A model generated the notes under the pieces. That model was not told where the DNA came from and did no database searches. It saw only the letters and a list, made by a program, of their open reading frames with translations. The position numbers and the translations under genes are program-made. From assembly GCF_037975245.1 (NCBI RefSeq), contig NC_092582.1, positions 25,708,077-25,772,076 on the forward strand: a DNA stretch of 64,000 nucleotides, in the 5' to 3' direction. Every line of letters starts with the position of its first letter. Within the stretch, counting starts at the first letter, position 1. This DNA is from Apostichopus japonicus. Taxonomy: Eukaryota; Echinodermata; Holothuroidea; Aspidochirotida; Stichopodidae. Shown piece after piece: positions 51,791 to 62,035 of the stretch.

Positions 51791-52659
51791 GTGTGGAACA
51801 TTTCTCTCTGATAAAATGACATCACTGTCTGTCATAGATTTATTTCTTAAGCATCTTTTTGGATAAGATAGTTTTTCAATTCCATAACAAATAGAGTTCA
51901 CTGCTTTATGTGAAGTTTCATACAACTAATGACTAATGGGCTTTGTGATTCCTTGCCATACAATTTGCACAAAATTCCAAATAATTATCCGACTCATAGA
52001 GAGCAAGTGAGTTAAATTTGTCCAAGAATTAAGTGAGAACTAGAAAAGAATATAGATCTCCATCTCTTGTTTGTGGACACTCCCTTGTGGGCCAACAACC
52101 ATTTCATTCACTGGAAAGGATTTTACAGTTTTGGATTTATATTCCAAAATGTTTCAATATCCAGAAAGAACAGTCTTCCTATGTAAAATATAGACACATA
52201 GTTGTATGAATAAAAGGATATCATCTTTTACCAATTCTGAGCTAGCAAATCAGCTGTGCTACCAACCATTCCTTAATGGTAGTTATTAATAATAGTTAAT
52301 TAATAGTAGTTACATTATTAATCAATAAGAGTTACATGACATTGTTTATACACTGTGATATATTTGTATAAAGCAAAATCATCTGGTATAAATCACAGAG
52401 AAAATGGCCAATTTTGAGACCATTTTATATAAGCTGTTGACCCCTTGAAGCTCAGAGGGTGAAAACTGATAAGGGCCAGTATGAGTATGTTTAAAGCAAG
52501 TCTAACAACTCTTTAAAGCAGATTTCATTTCTTGGATGACTGTATGTTTTGTTGAAGACCTATAAAGCACCTTCACTAAACTTAACTGAATTTGACCAAA
52601 CTATGTTCACCTAAAGAAAATCAGCTCTTTGGAAAATTCAGATTACTGGTAGCATTAAT
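51791..52659. other. Unique RXR intron sequence
   Basis: AT-rich intronic DNA. I see no exon, RNA gene or repeat family; TAATAGTTA-type short direct repeats near 52,285-52,330 are the only local structure. Confidence 0.5.
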
Positions 52660-53110
52660 TTCAGAGTTATCATGTTTATAAGCTTTTCAGACTTTGACAC
52701 CTGTTGACCTCATGTGACATTTGACCTCTATCAATTTCAGCGCGTTCTTGCACTCACCAAGCTGGATCTAAATGCTAAGTGTGTTAAAGAAGGATGTACA
52801 TTTTTGAGATATTGTGTTTACAGGATGTTCAGACTTTGACTGTTGACCACAAATGACTGCTGACCTGCATCAATTTCAATATGTACTGACCAAGCTGGAC
52901 TGCATACCATATAAGAAGTTCAACAAAGATGTACTTTATGAATTATCATGTTTACAAAGTTGTCAGACTTTGACCGCTGTTGACCCCAAATGACCATTGA
53001 ACTTCACAGAAAAAGAAAAGGGATCTTGTACTCAAAAAGACAGAGCCACATACCAAGTATGAAGTTAATCCACCATGAACTTTTTGAGTTTGAGTCACAG
53101 TGTTTTCAAG
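52660..53110. repeat. Dispersed-type TGACC-rich repeat, three degenerate copies
   Basis: CAGACTTTGAC followed by TGTTGACC recurs at 52,688, 52,830 and 52,963 (spacing 142 and 133 bp). Each copy also has upstream TCATGTTTA or TTGTGTTTA and downstream CATCAATTTCA or TTCACAG sequence. I recall similar TTTGACC/TGACC-rich repeats in other marine invertebrate genomes, but cannot name the family here. The copies bring several nuclear-receptor-like half-sites into the intron. Confidence 0.6.
52715..52727. promoter_or_regulatory. DR1-like nuclear-receptor half-site pair
   Basis: TGACATTTGACCT reads as two TGACCT-type half-sites spaced by 1 bp, one with a mismatch. DR1 is the RXR homodimer, HNF4 and PPAR/RXR element type. 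It sits in the first of three copies of a TGACC-rich repeat, so it may be a by-product of that repeat. Confidence 0.25.
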
Positions 53111-54771
53111 CAAGTGTCACATCACCATCACAGCCTCATGCAAACAAAACATACAAGTTTTCAATTTGCCATTTGGTGTGATATATTGCTAATTTAAGGA
53201 AAGTCAGGCTGCCAAAGTAACAGCTTAATTGCTTGCTCATTAACCATCATTTGGTGCAAAACAATACATGATAGGTTTGTAAAATTACTGACCAAGGTTT
53301 TAAGCTTGTGGTTGCCAATTTACAATGAGTTGAACTCATAGAGTTGAACAATAAAACACAACATATAGATTTAAAACCTGGAAAAGAACATCATTTTGGA
53401 CATTAAGTATCCAAACAAGATCCAGAATATTCTATAACTATCACACACTAAACTAAAATATGACAGTGCACAAACCTAAATGCATTTTCTGATCAATATT
53501 GGCTTGAAGAAATGACCACTACCATTTTTCCATTTCACTGCCATCTAGATACCAAAGACTAATTTTGTACACTAGTGCCAGCACAACATGTGTGTGTTTG
53601 GAAGTAATGTATGAGAGTACAATGGAATTTCATCTTGGAGCCTGAGGACTGCTAACAACAATCTACCAAGGTCAGAGCTACTCACCTCTACATTTCAACT
53701 GATACAGTTATTTATCTCTCTATCAGCTTTAAGGTAGAGGTGGGTAGTGGGGAAAATCCCAATTTTCCCCACTTCCAAATAAAACAAAGATGTACACAAT
53801 TCTTTGTATATATTCTGCGCACCCCTTCCAGGTGGATATGCGCGTGTTATAAATCATTATTTTTATTATTATTTTTTTTATTGTTCTGCCATGTATGCAA
53901 ATTATTCAATCATAACACAGTATGGACAACAGTAATTTCCTGAACCAATTTCAAATAGCAACAGTTGAAATGCATCCCACTTTCTATAAAGTGTCAAAAT
54001 CTCTACAAAACTGTAAATTTCTGTTTGGACGAGCAAAGTCAGCTATGGGAGGTTGTCTGGTGAGCGAATGATTGTTTCCATCAAACTCAGATTGCGTTGC
54101 AACTACAATAACCAAGAAATAACTGATAATATGATATCACCAACCATTCCATCACTTGAGAGATTTTGAAATAAAATAACAAATAGTGGTAGGCATATGA
54201 CCCACCCAAAGGGAGTATTACTGGTCCACAGCAGGTGTTATATTCATCAAACACTTACACAACTCTCCTACAGTCTATATAGTGGTCATTCTTGTTTTTT
54301 TGCTATATTTGTGGGGAAGGGGGGGAGACAATCACATTTTCTGTTTAGACAACCAAAAAAGGATGACCTTGTCCATGGGAAAACCAGAAAATACCCTGAA
54401 ACATTTGCCCTGATCTTGCACACAATACAACACTGGATAACTGGACTTACATTCAGGGAATAGAAATTAACATTGTTTTGTCAAATAGCAATATGACCTG
54501 GCTGCTGCTTGACCTAAAGATACCAATTGATGTGTTATTCACAAACATTCTTAAAGACAGAAAAAATATACAGCCCATTCATTTGCCATTAAGCAACTCT
54601 CACCATTGGTAGAAAAGTATGGTTTTCTTGAACATTTTTCATGAGTGTGACCCCCATGTTGTTTTCTTGGGTCACAGGCATTTGGAAGAATAAATGTTTT
54701 ATCATAAAAGCAAATCTACGGTAGTCAGTTGGTATTTTAAACCAGGCTGCTACTTTCCTGTACCATCTTAC
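53111..54771. other. Unique RXR intron sequence
   Basis: No exon or repeat family recognised. A T-rich run lies near 53,858-53,882 and a G run near 54,314-54,326. Open frames at 53,740-53,943 and 54,197-54,463 have no recognisable similarity and start in intronic context. Confidence 0.5.
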
Positions 54772-54996
54772 CTGGATTAAAAAGCACTATAGCTCTGAGG
54801 CAGCCCAGCTCAGATTTGTCCATTTTCATTTCACGCATTTTAGCGACTAGCTCTGTCAGAACCCGGTCGAATATGGTACCAACCCCTGCACTGTGAGCAC
54901 TGTTCCTGTGGACATGTAACCCTGTGGCCAATAGGATACCATCATTGACAGCTATGGAACGGTGTGAAAATGCAGCAATCAGGAGCTCATTCCAGC
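54772..54996 (-). CDS. RXR coding exon, ligand-binding domain helices 5-9
   Basis: Acceptor CATTGTATTTGCAG, donor CCAG then GTAAGA. Seventy-four complete residues run from [19 protein letters not shown] to [12 protein letters not shown]. They contain Trp, Asn and Arg that line the ligand pocket and the [11 protein letters not shown] beta-turn. VGTIFDRV has Thr where human RXR-alpha has Ala (VGAIFDRV). The first about 17 bp of the exon and its acceptor are the end member of a 67-bp tandem array extending upstream to 55,648, so the intron holds about nine look-alike acceptors. Confidence 0.97.
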
Positions 54997-55648
54997 CTGC
55001 AAATACAATGTGGGAAAAGGTTACTAATTTGTAGACCGAGTAGCCGGAGCTCATTCCAGCCTGGTAATACAATGATGTGGGGGAAAGTGAGTAATTTGTA
55101 GACCGGGTAGCAGGAGCTCATTCCAGCCTGGAAATACAATGAAGTGGGGGAAAGTGAGTAATTTGTAGACCGGGTAGCAGGAGCTCATTCCAGCCTGGAA
55201 ATACAATGATGTGGGGGAAAGTGAGTAATTTGTAGACCAGGTAGCAGGAGCTCATTCCAGCCTGGAAATACAATGATGTGGGGGAAAGTGAGTCATTTGT
55301 AGACCAGGTAGCAGAAGCTCATTCCAGCCTGGAAATACAATGATGTGGGAGAAAGTGAGTAATTTGTAGACCAGGTAGCAGGAGCTCATTCCAGGCTGGA
55401 AATACAATGATGTGGGGGAAAGTGAGTCATTTGTAGACCAGGTAGCAGGAGCTCATTCCAGCCTGGAAATACAATGATGTGGGAGAAAGTGAGTCATTTG
55501 TAGACCAGGTAACAGGAGCTGATTCCAGGCTGGAAATACAATGATGTGGGGGAAAGTGAGTCATTTGTAGACCAGGTAGCAGGAGCTCATTCCAGCCTGG
55601 AAATACAATGATGTGGGAGAAAGTGAGTCATTTGTAGACCAGGTAACA
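54982..55648. repeat. 67-bp minisatellite carrying duplicated splice acceptors, 10 copies
   Basis: GGAGCTCATTCCAGCCTG anchors fall at 54,982, 55,046, 55,113, 55,180, 55,247, 55,314, 55,381, 55,448, 55,515 and 55,582, spaced 64 then 67 bp. The first copy is the true start of the exon at 54,772-54,996. On the minus strand each unit contains a TATTTCCAG acceptor-like site followed by GCTGGAATGAGCTCCTG, the exon's own first bases. Entry at a duplicated acceptor shifts frame (67 and 64 are both 1 mod 3) and meets TGA in the next copy. Confidence 0.95.
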
Positions 55649-56335
55649 TATGCAATAGTAGATAGAAGCCTAGTAAGAGAAGATGTCTTACATGGTAACA
55701 GTCATGCACCCTCCCCCCCCCGGCACCCTCCACAGACGGTGGGACACCCTTCATCACAGTGGAACAGCAAGAGGAATTCCCACATGTAGTTAAACATTGA
55801 GTATCTGAACATGTCAGGAGCAGAGGTTATCTTGATCATGGCAACTGGAGTACCAGCAACATTGTACCTCTGTTGACTTTTGGAAAAGTGCATTTACCAC
55901 CTATGACATGTCACACAATATTAACAGACATGAATTCATGTAATAAAGATATTTCATGTTACTTTTATGTACCGGTGACATATGTTTTTGAGTTCAACAT
56001 CTGCCTTCATAAAATGCATTCAATTTGCTGACTAATTTAATTATTTAATTTGTTCTTACAACTCATGATGCAAATGTTGAGACTGTACAGACTGTAAAAC
56101 AAACATGAACACTGACCTTGTAGACATACTGCAGCAGAGGTAAATAGCCTAGAAATACTTTGCATATACTACTTTACATTTGGGGCTGGGCGCATTATTG
56201 TCATGAACTTACTAGGCTAACCAACAGCTAATTCATTTTAGCAGCTAAAGCCATTGCACTAGGGGTTTTCTGATATGAAACATAACTCTTATAGCAATGG
56301 CAGTAAAGACTGCTCAATTATCTGAAGTGAACCTG
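55649..56335. other. Unique RXR intron sequence
   Basis: Intronic DNA between two minisatellites with a C-rich run at about 55,708-55,720. No exon, RNA gene or mobile element recognised. Confidence 0.5.
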
Positions 56336-56895
56336 CTGAAATATGGTTACAGTAGGCAACCAGCTATTTGAATATGGTTACAGTAGGCAACCAGCTATTG
56401 AAATATGGTAACAGTAAACAGCCAGCTATTGAAATATGGTAATAGTAGGCAACCAGCTATTTGAATATGGTTACAGTAGACAACCAGCTATTTGAATATG
56501 GTTACAGTAGGCAACCTGCTAGTTGAATATGGTTAAAGTAGGCAACCTGCTATTTGAATATGGTTACAGTAGGCAACCAGGTGTTGGAATATGGTTACAG
56601 TAGGCAACCAGGTGTTGGAATATGGTTACAGTAGACAACCAGCTGTTGGAATATGGTTACAGTAGGCAACCAGGTGTTGGAATATGGTTACAGTAGGCAA
56701 CCAACTGTTGGAATATGGTTACAGTAGACAACCAGCTATTGGAATATGGTTACAGTAGGCAACCAGCTATTGGAATATGGTTACAGTAGGCAACCAGCTG
56801 TTGGAATATGGTTACAGAATGCAACCAGCTATTGGAATATGGTTACAGTAGGCAACCGGCTATAGGAATATGGTTAGAGTAGACAACCAGCCTTT
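56336..56895. repeat. 31-bp minisatellite, about 18 copies
   Basis: GAATATGGTTACAGTAGGCA followed by ACCAGCTRTTG repeats at 31-bp spacing (for example 56,588 and 56,619). Variants include GGTGTTG and CTGTTG endings. It ends about 100 bp from the donor of the exon at 56,999-57,125. Confidence 0.94.
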
Positions 56896-56998
56896 GCATT
56901 ATTTGCCAACATTGCTACATAAGATATGTTTGATTGAAGTTTAATTTGAAGTGACCATTATGTGGCATATTTATGGTTAGTGCTGCAGTAATACACAC

Positions 56999-57125
56999 CA
57001 GCTCTGAGTAATGTGACCTGGTCATCCAGTGGTAGCTCTGTAAAGTGTGGGATCCTCTTGGCCCATTCTACCAACGTAAATAACTGCTTGTCTGCTGCCT
57101 GGCAAATGTTTGTCACTGGATCATG
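56999..57125 (-). CDS. RXR coding exon, ligand-binding domain helices 3-4
   Basis: Acceptor GTATTGCTCCAG; donor GCT G then GTGTGT, a non-consensus but legal donor. Forty-two residues starting [15 protein letters not shown] and ending in [11 protein letters not shown]. This is the nuclear-receptor signature region covering helix 3 and part of helix 4, with the Gln of ADKQL that contacts the ligand in human RXR. The following Gly is split across the intron. The exon sits between two arrays: the 40-bp minisatellite starts about 55 bp upstream of the acceptor, and the 31-bp minisatellite starts about 105 bp after the donor. Confidence 0.97.
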
Positions 57126-57179
57126 CTGGAGCAATACAACAAAAATAACAAATAGTGAAGAAATGAAGAAATAGCAAAC

Positions 57180-58358
57180 ATATCACCATCTTGTAACCTC
57201 ATATGCCACCCTCCTATGAACATACCCATCTAGTATCCTCACATGCCACCCTGATATGAACATATCCATATAGTACCCTCAAATGCCACCCTGACATGGA
57301 CATATCCATATAGTACCCTCAAATGCCACCCTGACATAGCCATAACAATATAGTATCCTCAAATGCCACCCTGATATGAACATATCCATATAGTACCCTC
57401 AAATGCCACCCTGATATGAACATATTCATCTAGTACCCTCAATGCCACCCTGATATATCATATTCATCTAAATGCCACCCTGATATATCATATTCATCTA
57501 GTATCCTCAAATGCCACCCTGACATGGACATATCCATCTAGTACCCTCAAATGCCACCCTGATATGAACATATTATTCTAGTAACCCTCAAATGCCACCC
57601 TGACATGGACATATCCATATAGTACCCTCAAATGCCACCCTGATATGAACATATCCATCTAGAATCCTCAAATGCCACCCTGACATAGCCATAACAATCT
57701 AGTATCCTCAAATGCCACCCTGATATGAACATATCCATATAGTACCCTCAAATGCCACCCTGATATGAACATATTCATCTAGTACCCTCAATGCCACCCT
57801 GATATATCATATTCATCTAAATGCCACCCTGATATATCATATTCATCTAGTATCCTCAAATGCCACCCTGACATGGACATATCCATCTAGTATCCTCAAA
57901 TGCCACCCTGATATGAACATATCCATATAGTACCCTCAAATGCCACCCTGATATGAACATATTCATCTAGTACCCTCAATGCCACCCTGATATATCATAT
58001 TCATCTAAATGCCACCCTGATATATCATATTCATCTAGTATCCTCAAATGCCACCCTGACATGGACATATCCATCTAGTATCCTCAAATGCCACCCTGAT
58101 ATGAACATATCCATATAGTACCCTCAAATGCCACCCTGACATAGCCATAACAATCTAGTATCCTCAAATGCCACCCTGACATGAACATACCCATCTAGTA
58201 TCCTCAAATGCCACCCTGACATGGACATATCCATCTAGTATCCTCAAATGCCACCCTGACATAGCCATAACAATCTAGTATCCTCAAATGCCACCCTGAC
58301 ATGGACATATCCATAAAGTACCCTCAAATGCCACCCTGATATGAACATATCCATCTAA
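57180..58358. repeat. 40-bp minisatellite with its own higher-order structure
   Basis: Units of about 40 bp built on CTCAAATGCCACCCTGATAT and ATCCATATAGTAC; CATATCCATA recurs at 57,261 and 57,301. A distinctive shortened pair, in which TGATATATCATATTCATCTA appears twice, recurs near 57,450, 57,800 and 57,990. Blocks of several units have therefore been copied together. It fills most of the 1,440-bp intron. Confidence 0.93.
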
Positions 58359-58565
58359 TACATGGATTCACTAACTCAGAGTTTGTTAATTAACTCATGA
58401 ATGTCAAGTAAGTTCTAACAAACTCTGCTAGTCACATATTCTACACACTAGTGCATTAACTTCTTAAGGCAGCAATGAATACCAGCAATCAAACTAGATG
58501 TTAGCTGACACATAGCAAGGCAGCAGTAAGTAATAGCAAACCATGCTAGATGTATGTTAACTCAC
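58359..58565. repeat. Degenerate 52-bp duplication beside an RXR splice donor
   Basis: AAGGCAGC blocks at 58,465 and 58,517 lead into similar sequence (CAATCAAACTAGATGTTAGC versus CAAACCATGCTAGATG and GTTAACTCAC). The second copy ends in the functional donor (GTGAGT on the minus strand); the matching place in the first copy reads GTCAGC. This suggests an old local duplication that included the donor. Confidence 0.5.
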
Positions 58566-58717
58566 AGGTGTGTCAACATATGTGTCTGTATTTGGTTCCA
58601 CAGCCAGTTCAGCTTCTAGTATCTTCTCTACGGGCATGTCGTTGTTTGCTCCACTGGTGCTCTCTACTTGACTGTCTCCGGTAGGCTTGTCCTTCCTCTG
58701 CCTCTCCTCTTGAACAG
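58566..58717 (-). CDS. RXR coding exon, T-box, hinge and start of helix 1-3 region
   Basis: Acceptor is TTTTGGTAAAG (weak pyrimidine tract); donor is CCT then GTGAGT. It encodes the residue split Ala followed by [16 protein letters not shown] and then [20 protein letters not shown] up to DTYVDTP. The first part is the T-box that helps RXR homodimers bind [18 protein letters not shown] is helix 1 of the ligand-binding domain. The segment between YVDTP and HDPV of the next exon is several residues shorter than the matching vertebrate loop between helices 1 and 3. A degenerate 52-bp duplication abuts the donor. Confidence 0.95.
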
Positions 58718-59261
58718 CTTTACCAAAATTAGAACACAAAGCTATACAGCGAGACCACTTATAAAGATTTCCAGCCCAACCACCCATTCCTAAGTGCGAC
58801 ACAATAATCTTACACAATTACTCCTCACAAGCAGCCTTAGCTAAAAAATTGACTTGTAACTTGCCAAATAAACTTCTGAATTGAAATATATATAGTCTCA
58901 CTAGAAGATGCCAAAGTCAATTTTAACACCACGACATATAAGTCAAACTTTCCCATCGTCAACTGCCTTTAGTAATTTCATAAAATGAAATTATTTTCAA
59001 ATTACATTTCTAAAAAGAAAGAATGAAACTTGTTGGCAAAAAACTGTGAAATAAGCAACCAATTTACAACGTCTGTAGTTCTGTTCATTGTTGAAGTTTC
59101 CAAATAAAGTTTCAGTTTAAAGTTGTAGTTTAAAGTTGTAGTTAAAAGTTGTAGTTTAAAGGTTTCAAGTTTAGACTAACTCCACTCTGCTAGTGTCACA
59201 CAATAAGCACATTTTAATCCTATATATATATATGCCCTGTAATTGGTACTTTAGAGCTTAC
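58718..59261. repeat. Short RXR intron with 13-bp repeat and TA tract
   Basis: The intron contains about four copies of a 13-bp unit GTTTAAAGTTGTA at roughly 59,114-59,161, and a TA run at 59,222-59,232 next to the donor. It is the only RXR intron without a large minisatellite. Confidence 0.75.
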
Positions 59262-59441
59262 CTTCTCGCCTCATACCCATCTCAATGCATTTCTGGTAGC
59301 GGCAGTACTGACATCTGTTTCTCTGTCGTTTGTCCACTATGCAACTTCTCTCATCACGACATGTGTAGGTTAGATCTTTCCTGACTGTCCTCTTGAAAAA
59401 GCCTTTGCATCCTTCACAACTGTATACTCCATAGTGTTTGC
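59262..59441 (-). CDS. RXR coding exon, zinc fingers of the DNA-binding domain
   Basis: Acceptor TTACTTTCAG, donor GAAG then GTAAGC. The 59 complete residues run from [20 protein letters not shown] through finger 2 ([20 protein letters not shown]) to [14 protein letters not shown]. They hold the remaining six zinc-binding cysteines, the P-box CEGCKG, which recognises AGGTCA half-sites, and the dimerisation loop of finger 2. RDERSCIVD replaces the RDNKDCLID of human RXR; other positions are nearly identical. A split Gly codon joins the previous exon and a split Ala codon joins the next one. The 16-bp minisatellite begins about 32 bp upstream of the acceptor. Confidence 0.97.
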
Positions 59442-59473
59442 CTGAAAGTAATAAAAAACATAATATCTGTGTT

Positions 59474-59799
59474 CACTCTAGCATGGAAGGAGTCTAGCAT
59501 AGAAGGAGTCTAGCATGGAAGAACTCTAGCATGAAAGGACTCTAGCATGAAAGGACTCTAGCATGGATAGAGTCTAGCATGGGAGGAGCCTAGGATGGAA
59601 GGACTCTAGCATGAAAGGACTCTAGCATGGATAGAGTCTAGCATGGGAGGAGCCTAGGATGGAAGGACTCTAGCATGGAAGGACTCTAGCATGAATAAAG
59701 TCTAGCATGGGAGGAGCCTAGGATGGAAGGAGTCTAGCATGGAAGAACTCTAGCATGGAAGGACTCTAGCATGGAAGGACTCTAGCATGGAAGGACTCA
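59474..59799. repeat. 16-bp minisatellite, about 20 copies
   Basis: Units of the form CTCTAGCATGGAAGGA, with variants AGTCTAGCATGGGAGG and CCTAGGATGGAAGG. A mixed 64-bp block (ATGAAAGGACTC, ATGGATAGAGTC, ATGGGAGGAGCC, AGGATGGAAGGA) is itself repeated. It starts about 32 bp from the acceptor of the zinc-finger exon. Confidence 0.92.
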
Positions 59800-59997
59800 T
59801 TTCATTTATTTATTTGTTTTATCACAATGTTCAGGTAATAATAATAACCACATATATACATATAAAGTAACAAAAATACAAAGAGTTGTAAAAGACAGTG
59901 CTCTATAAAACCTTTATGGCTTAATGAGTAGAGCACTCCCTTTACTTAATGATAAAGATAAAATAAAAATATGTTTCTAAACAAGTAACAAACAACT
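59800..59997. other. AT-rich intron segment between two minisatellites
   Basis: Contains an ATTTATTTATTTG run and AATAATAATAACC, which on the minus strand looks like the A-rich tail of a retroposon. A TGGCTTAATGAGTAGAGCA stretch at about 59,927-59,945 resembles a tRNA D-arm. No matching box B or cloverleaf is visible. Confidence 0.3.
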
Positions 59998-61700
59998 CTA
60001 TTCCTAGGAAGCACTCATGTACTATTCTAGTCCTCTACCTAGGTATCACTCATGTACCATTCTAGTCCTCTACCTAGGTAACACTCATGTACCATTATAA
60101 TCCTCTATCTAGGTAACACTCATGTACAATTCTAGTCCTCTACCTAGGTATCACTAATGTACCATTCTAGTCCTCTACCTAGGTAACACTCATGTACCAT
60201 TCTAGTCCTCTACCTAGGTAACACTCATGTACAATTCTAGTCCTCTACCTAGGTAACACTCATGAACCATTCTAGTCCTCTACCTAGGTAACACTCATGT
60301 ACTATTATAGTCCTCTACCTAGGTAACACTCATGTACCATTCTAGTCCTCTACCTAGGTAACACTCATGTGTACCATTCTAGTCCTCTACCTAGGTAACA
60401 CTCATGTACCATTCTAGTCCTCTACCTAGGTAACACTCATGTACCATTCTAGTCCTCTACCTAGGAAGCACTCATGTCCTATTATAGTCCTCTACCTAGG
60501 TAACATTCATGTACTATTATAGTCCTCTACCTAGGTATCACTCATGTACCATTCTAGTCCTCTACCTAGGTAACACTCATGTACCATTCTAGTCCTCTAC
60601 CTAGGTAATACTCATGTACCATTCTAGTCCTCTACCTAGGTATCACTCATGTCCTATTATAGTCCTCTACCTAGGTAACATTCATGTACTATTATAGTCC
60701 TCTACCTAGGTAACACTCATGTACCATTCTAGTCCTCTACCTAGGTAACACTCATGTACTATTATAGTCTTCTACCTAGGTAACACTCATGTACTATTAT
60801 AGTCCTCTACCTAGGTAATACTCATGTACCATTCTAGTCCTCTACCTAGGTATCACTCATGTCCTATTATAGTCCTCTACCTAGGTAACATTCATGCACT
60901 ATTCTAGTCCTCTACCTAGGTAAAACTCATGTACTATTATAGTCCTCTATCTAGGTTACATTCATGTCCTATTCCAGTACTCTACCTAGGTAACATTCAT
61001 GTCCTATTCCAGTACTCTACCTAGGTAACACTCATGTACCATTCTAGTCCTCTACCTAGGTATCACTCATGTCCTATTATAGTCCTCTACCTAGGTAACA
61101 TTCATGTACTATTATAGTCCTCTACCTAGGTAACACTCATGTACCATTCTAGTCCTCTACCTAGGTAACACTCATGTACTATTATAGTCCTCTACCTAGG
61201 TAACACTCATGTACTATTATAGTCCTCTACCTAGGTATCACTCATGTCCTATTATAATCCTCTACCTAGGTTACATTCATGTCCTATAATAGTCCTCTAC
61301 GTAGGTAACATTCATGTACCATTCTAGTCTTCTACCTAGGTAACACTCATGCACTATTATAGTCCTCTACCTAGGTAACACTCATGTCCTATTCCAGTAC
61401 TCTACCTAGGTAACATTCATGTCCTATTCCAGTACTCTACCTAGGTAACACTCATGTACCACTAATCCTCTACCTAGGTAACACTCATGAACTATTATAG
61501 TCCTCTACCTAGGTATCACTCATGTCCTAATACAGTCCTCTACCTAGGTAACACTCATGTCCTATTATAGTCCTCTACCTAGGTAACACTCATGTCCTAT
61601 TATAGTCCTCTACCTAGGTAACATTCATGTCCTATTATAGTCCTCTACCTAGGTAACACTCATGCACTATTCTAGCATCATCATCCTATATCTAGGTACT
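59998..61700. repeat. 35-bp minisatellite, about 48 copies
   Basis: TAGTCCTCTACCTAGGTAAC followed by ACTCATGTACCATTC, at 35-bp spacing, fills most of the 2,309-bp intron inside the first zinc finger. Each unit has the palindrome CCTAGG. Several unit variants (ATCACTCATGTCC, ACATTCATGTAC, ATTCCAGTACTC) recur in the same order, so multi-unit blocks have been duplicated. It ends about 50 bp from the donor of the exon at 61,751. Confidence 0.95.
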
Positions 61701-61750
61701 GTTACTCTTCTGTCTACAGTTTTTAATATAAGTTGATGCTTGTAGAATAC

Positions 61751-62035
61751 CTGAAGCTCTGTCTCCACAAACTGCACAAATGCTCTTTTGCATGGAAGTC
61801 CCAGGGAGGGACCCTGGGGAAACTGCTGATGACTGGCTGACCTGGGAGAAGTTTATACTTCCTGGGGTCATAGGGGGACTTTGATCTGGCATCATACCTC
61901 CTCCATGCATGCTCCCTGACAACGGATGTAACGGTATTGAGAGAGGCGAGGGAGCAAGTATCACTGGCTTTATATCATCTGAAGCAGACATACTACTTAA
62001 AGTAGGTGACTGCATTGGGGATGGTGAATTCATAC
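61751..62035 (-). CDS. RXR coding exon, A/B region and start of DNA-binding domain
   Basis: Acceptor CTTAACAG is followed by GT ATG AAT TCA; donor is TCA G then GTATTC. The 94 complete residues are mostly a Pro/Ser/Met-rich disordered segment with a DDIKP motif, which resembles the SEDIKP of vertebrate RXR. They end in SICAVCGDRAS, the first two zinc-binding cysteines (CxxC). The split of the first zinc finger after CGDRASG is typical of RXR genes. The in-frame ATG three bases into the exon could serve as an internal start, but the upstream exon joins in phase, so it is more likely an internal methionine. The 35-bp minisatellite lies about 50 bp inside the following intron. Confidence 0.93.

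Noticed and set aside
51331-51925. His/Pro/Thr-rich minus-strand open frames of 158-164 codons
   Set aside because: They translate a 23-bp minisatellite in an RXR intron; more than one frame is open.
54997-55072. Upstream extension of the RXR exon as coding ([11 protein letters not shown] before AGWNELL)
   Set aside because: A good acceptor and exact RXR homology place the exon start at 54,996; the extension is part of the 67-bp array.
59920-59960. tRNA gene or tRNA-derived SINE
   Set aside because: Only a D-arm-like stretch is seen; no anticodon or T arm, no box B, no acceptor stem.
61692-62033. MNSPSPMQ as the true RXR start codon
   Set aside because: The upstream exon at 62,944-63,069 joins in phase and has the Ser/Met/Pro composition of an RXR A/B region, so the Met is more likely internal; use as an alternative start is not excluded.
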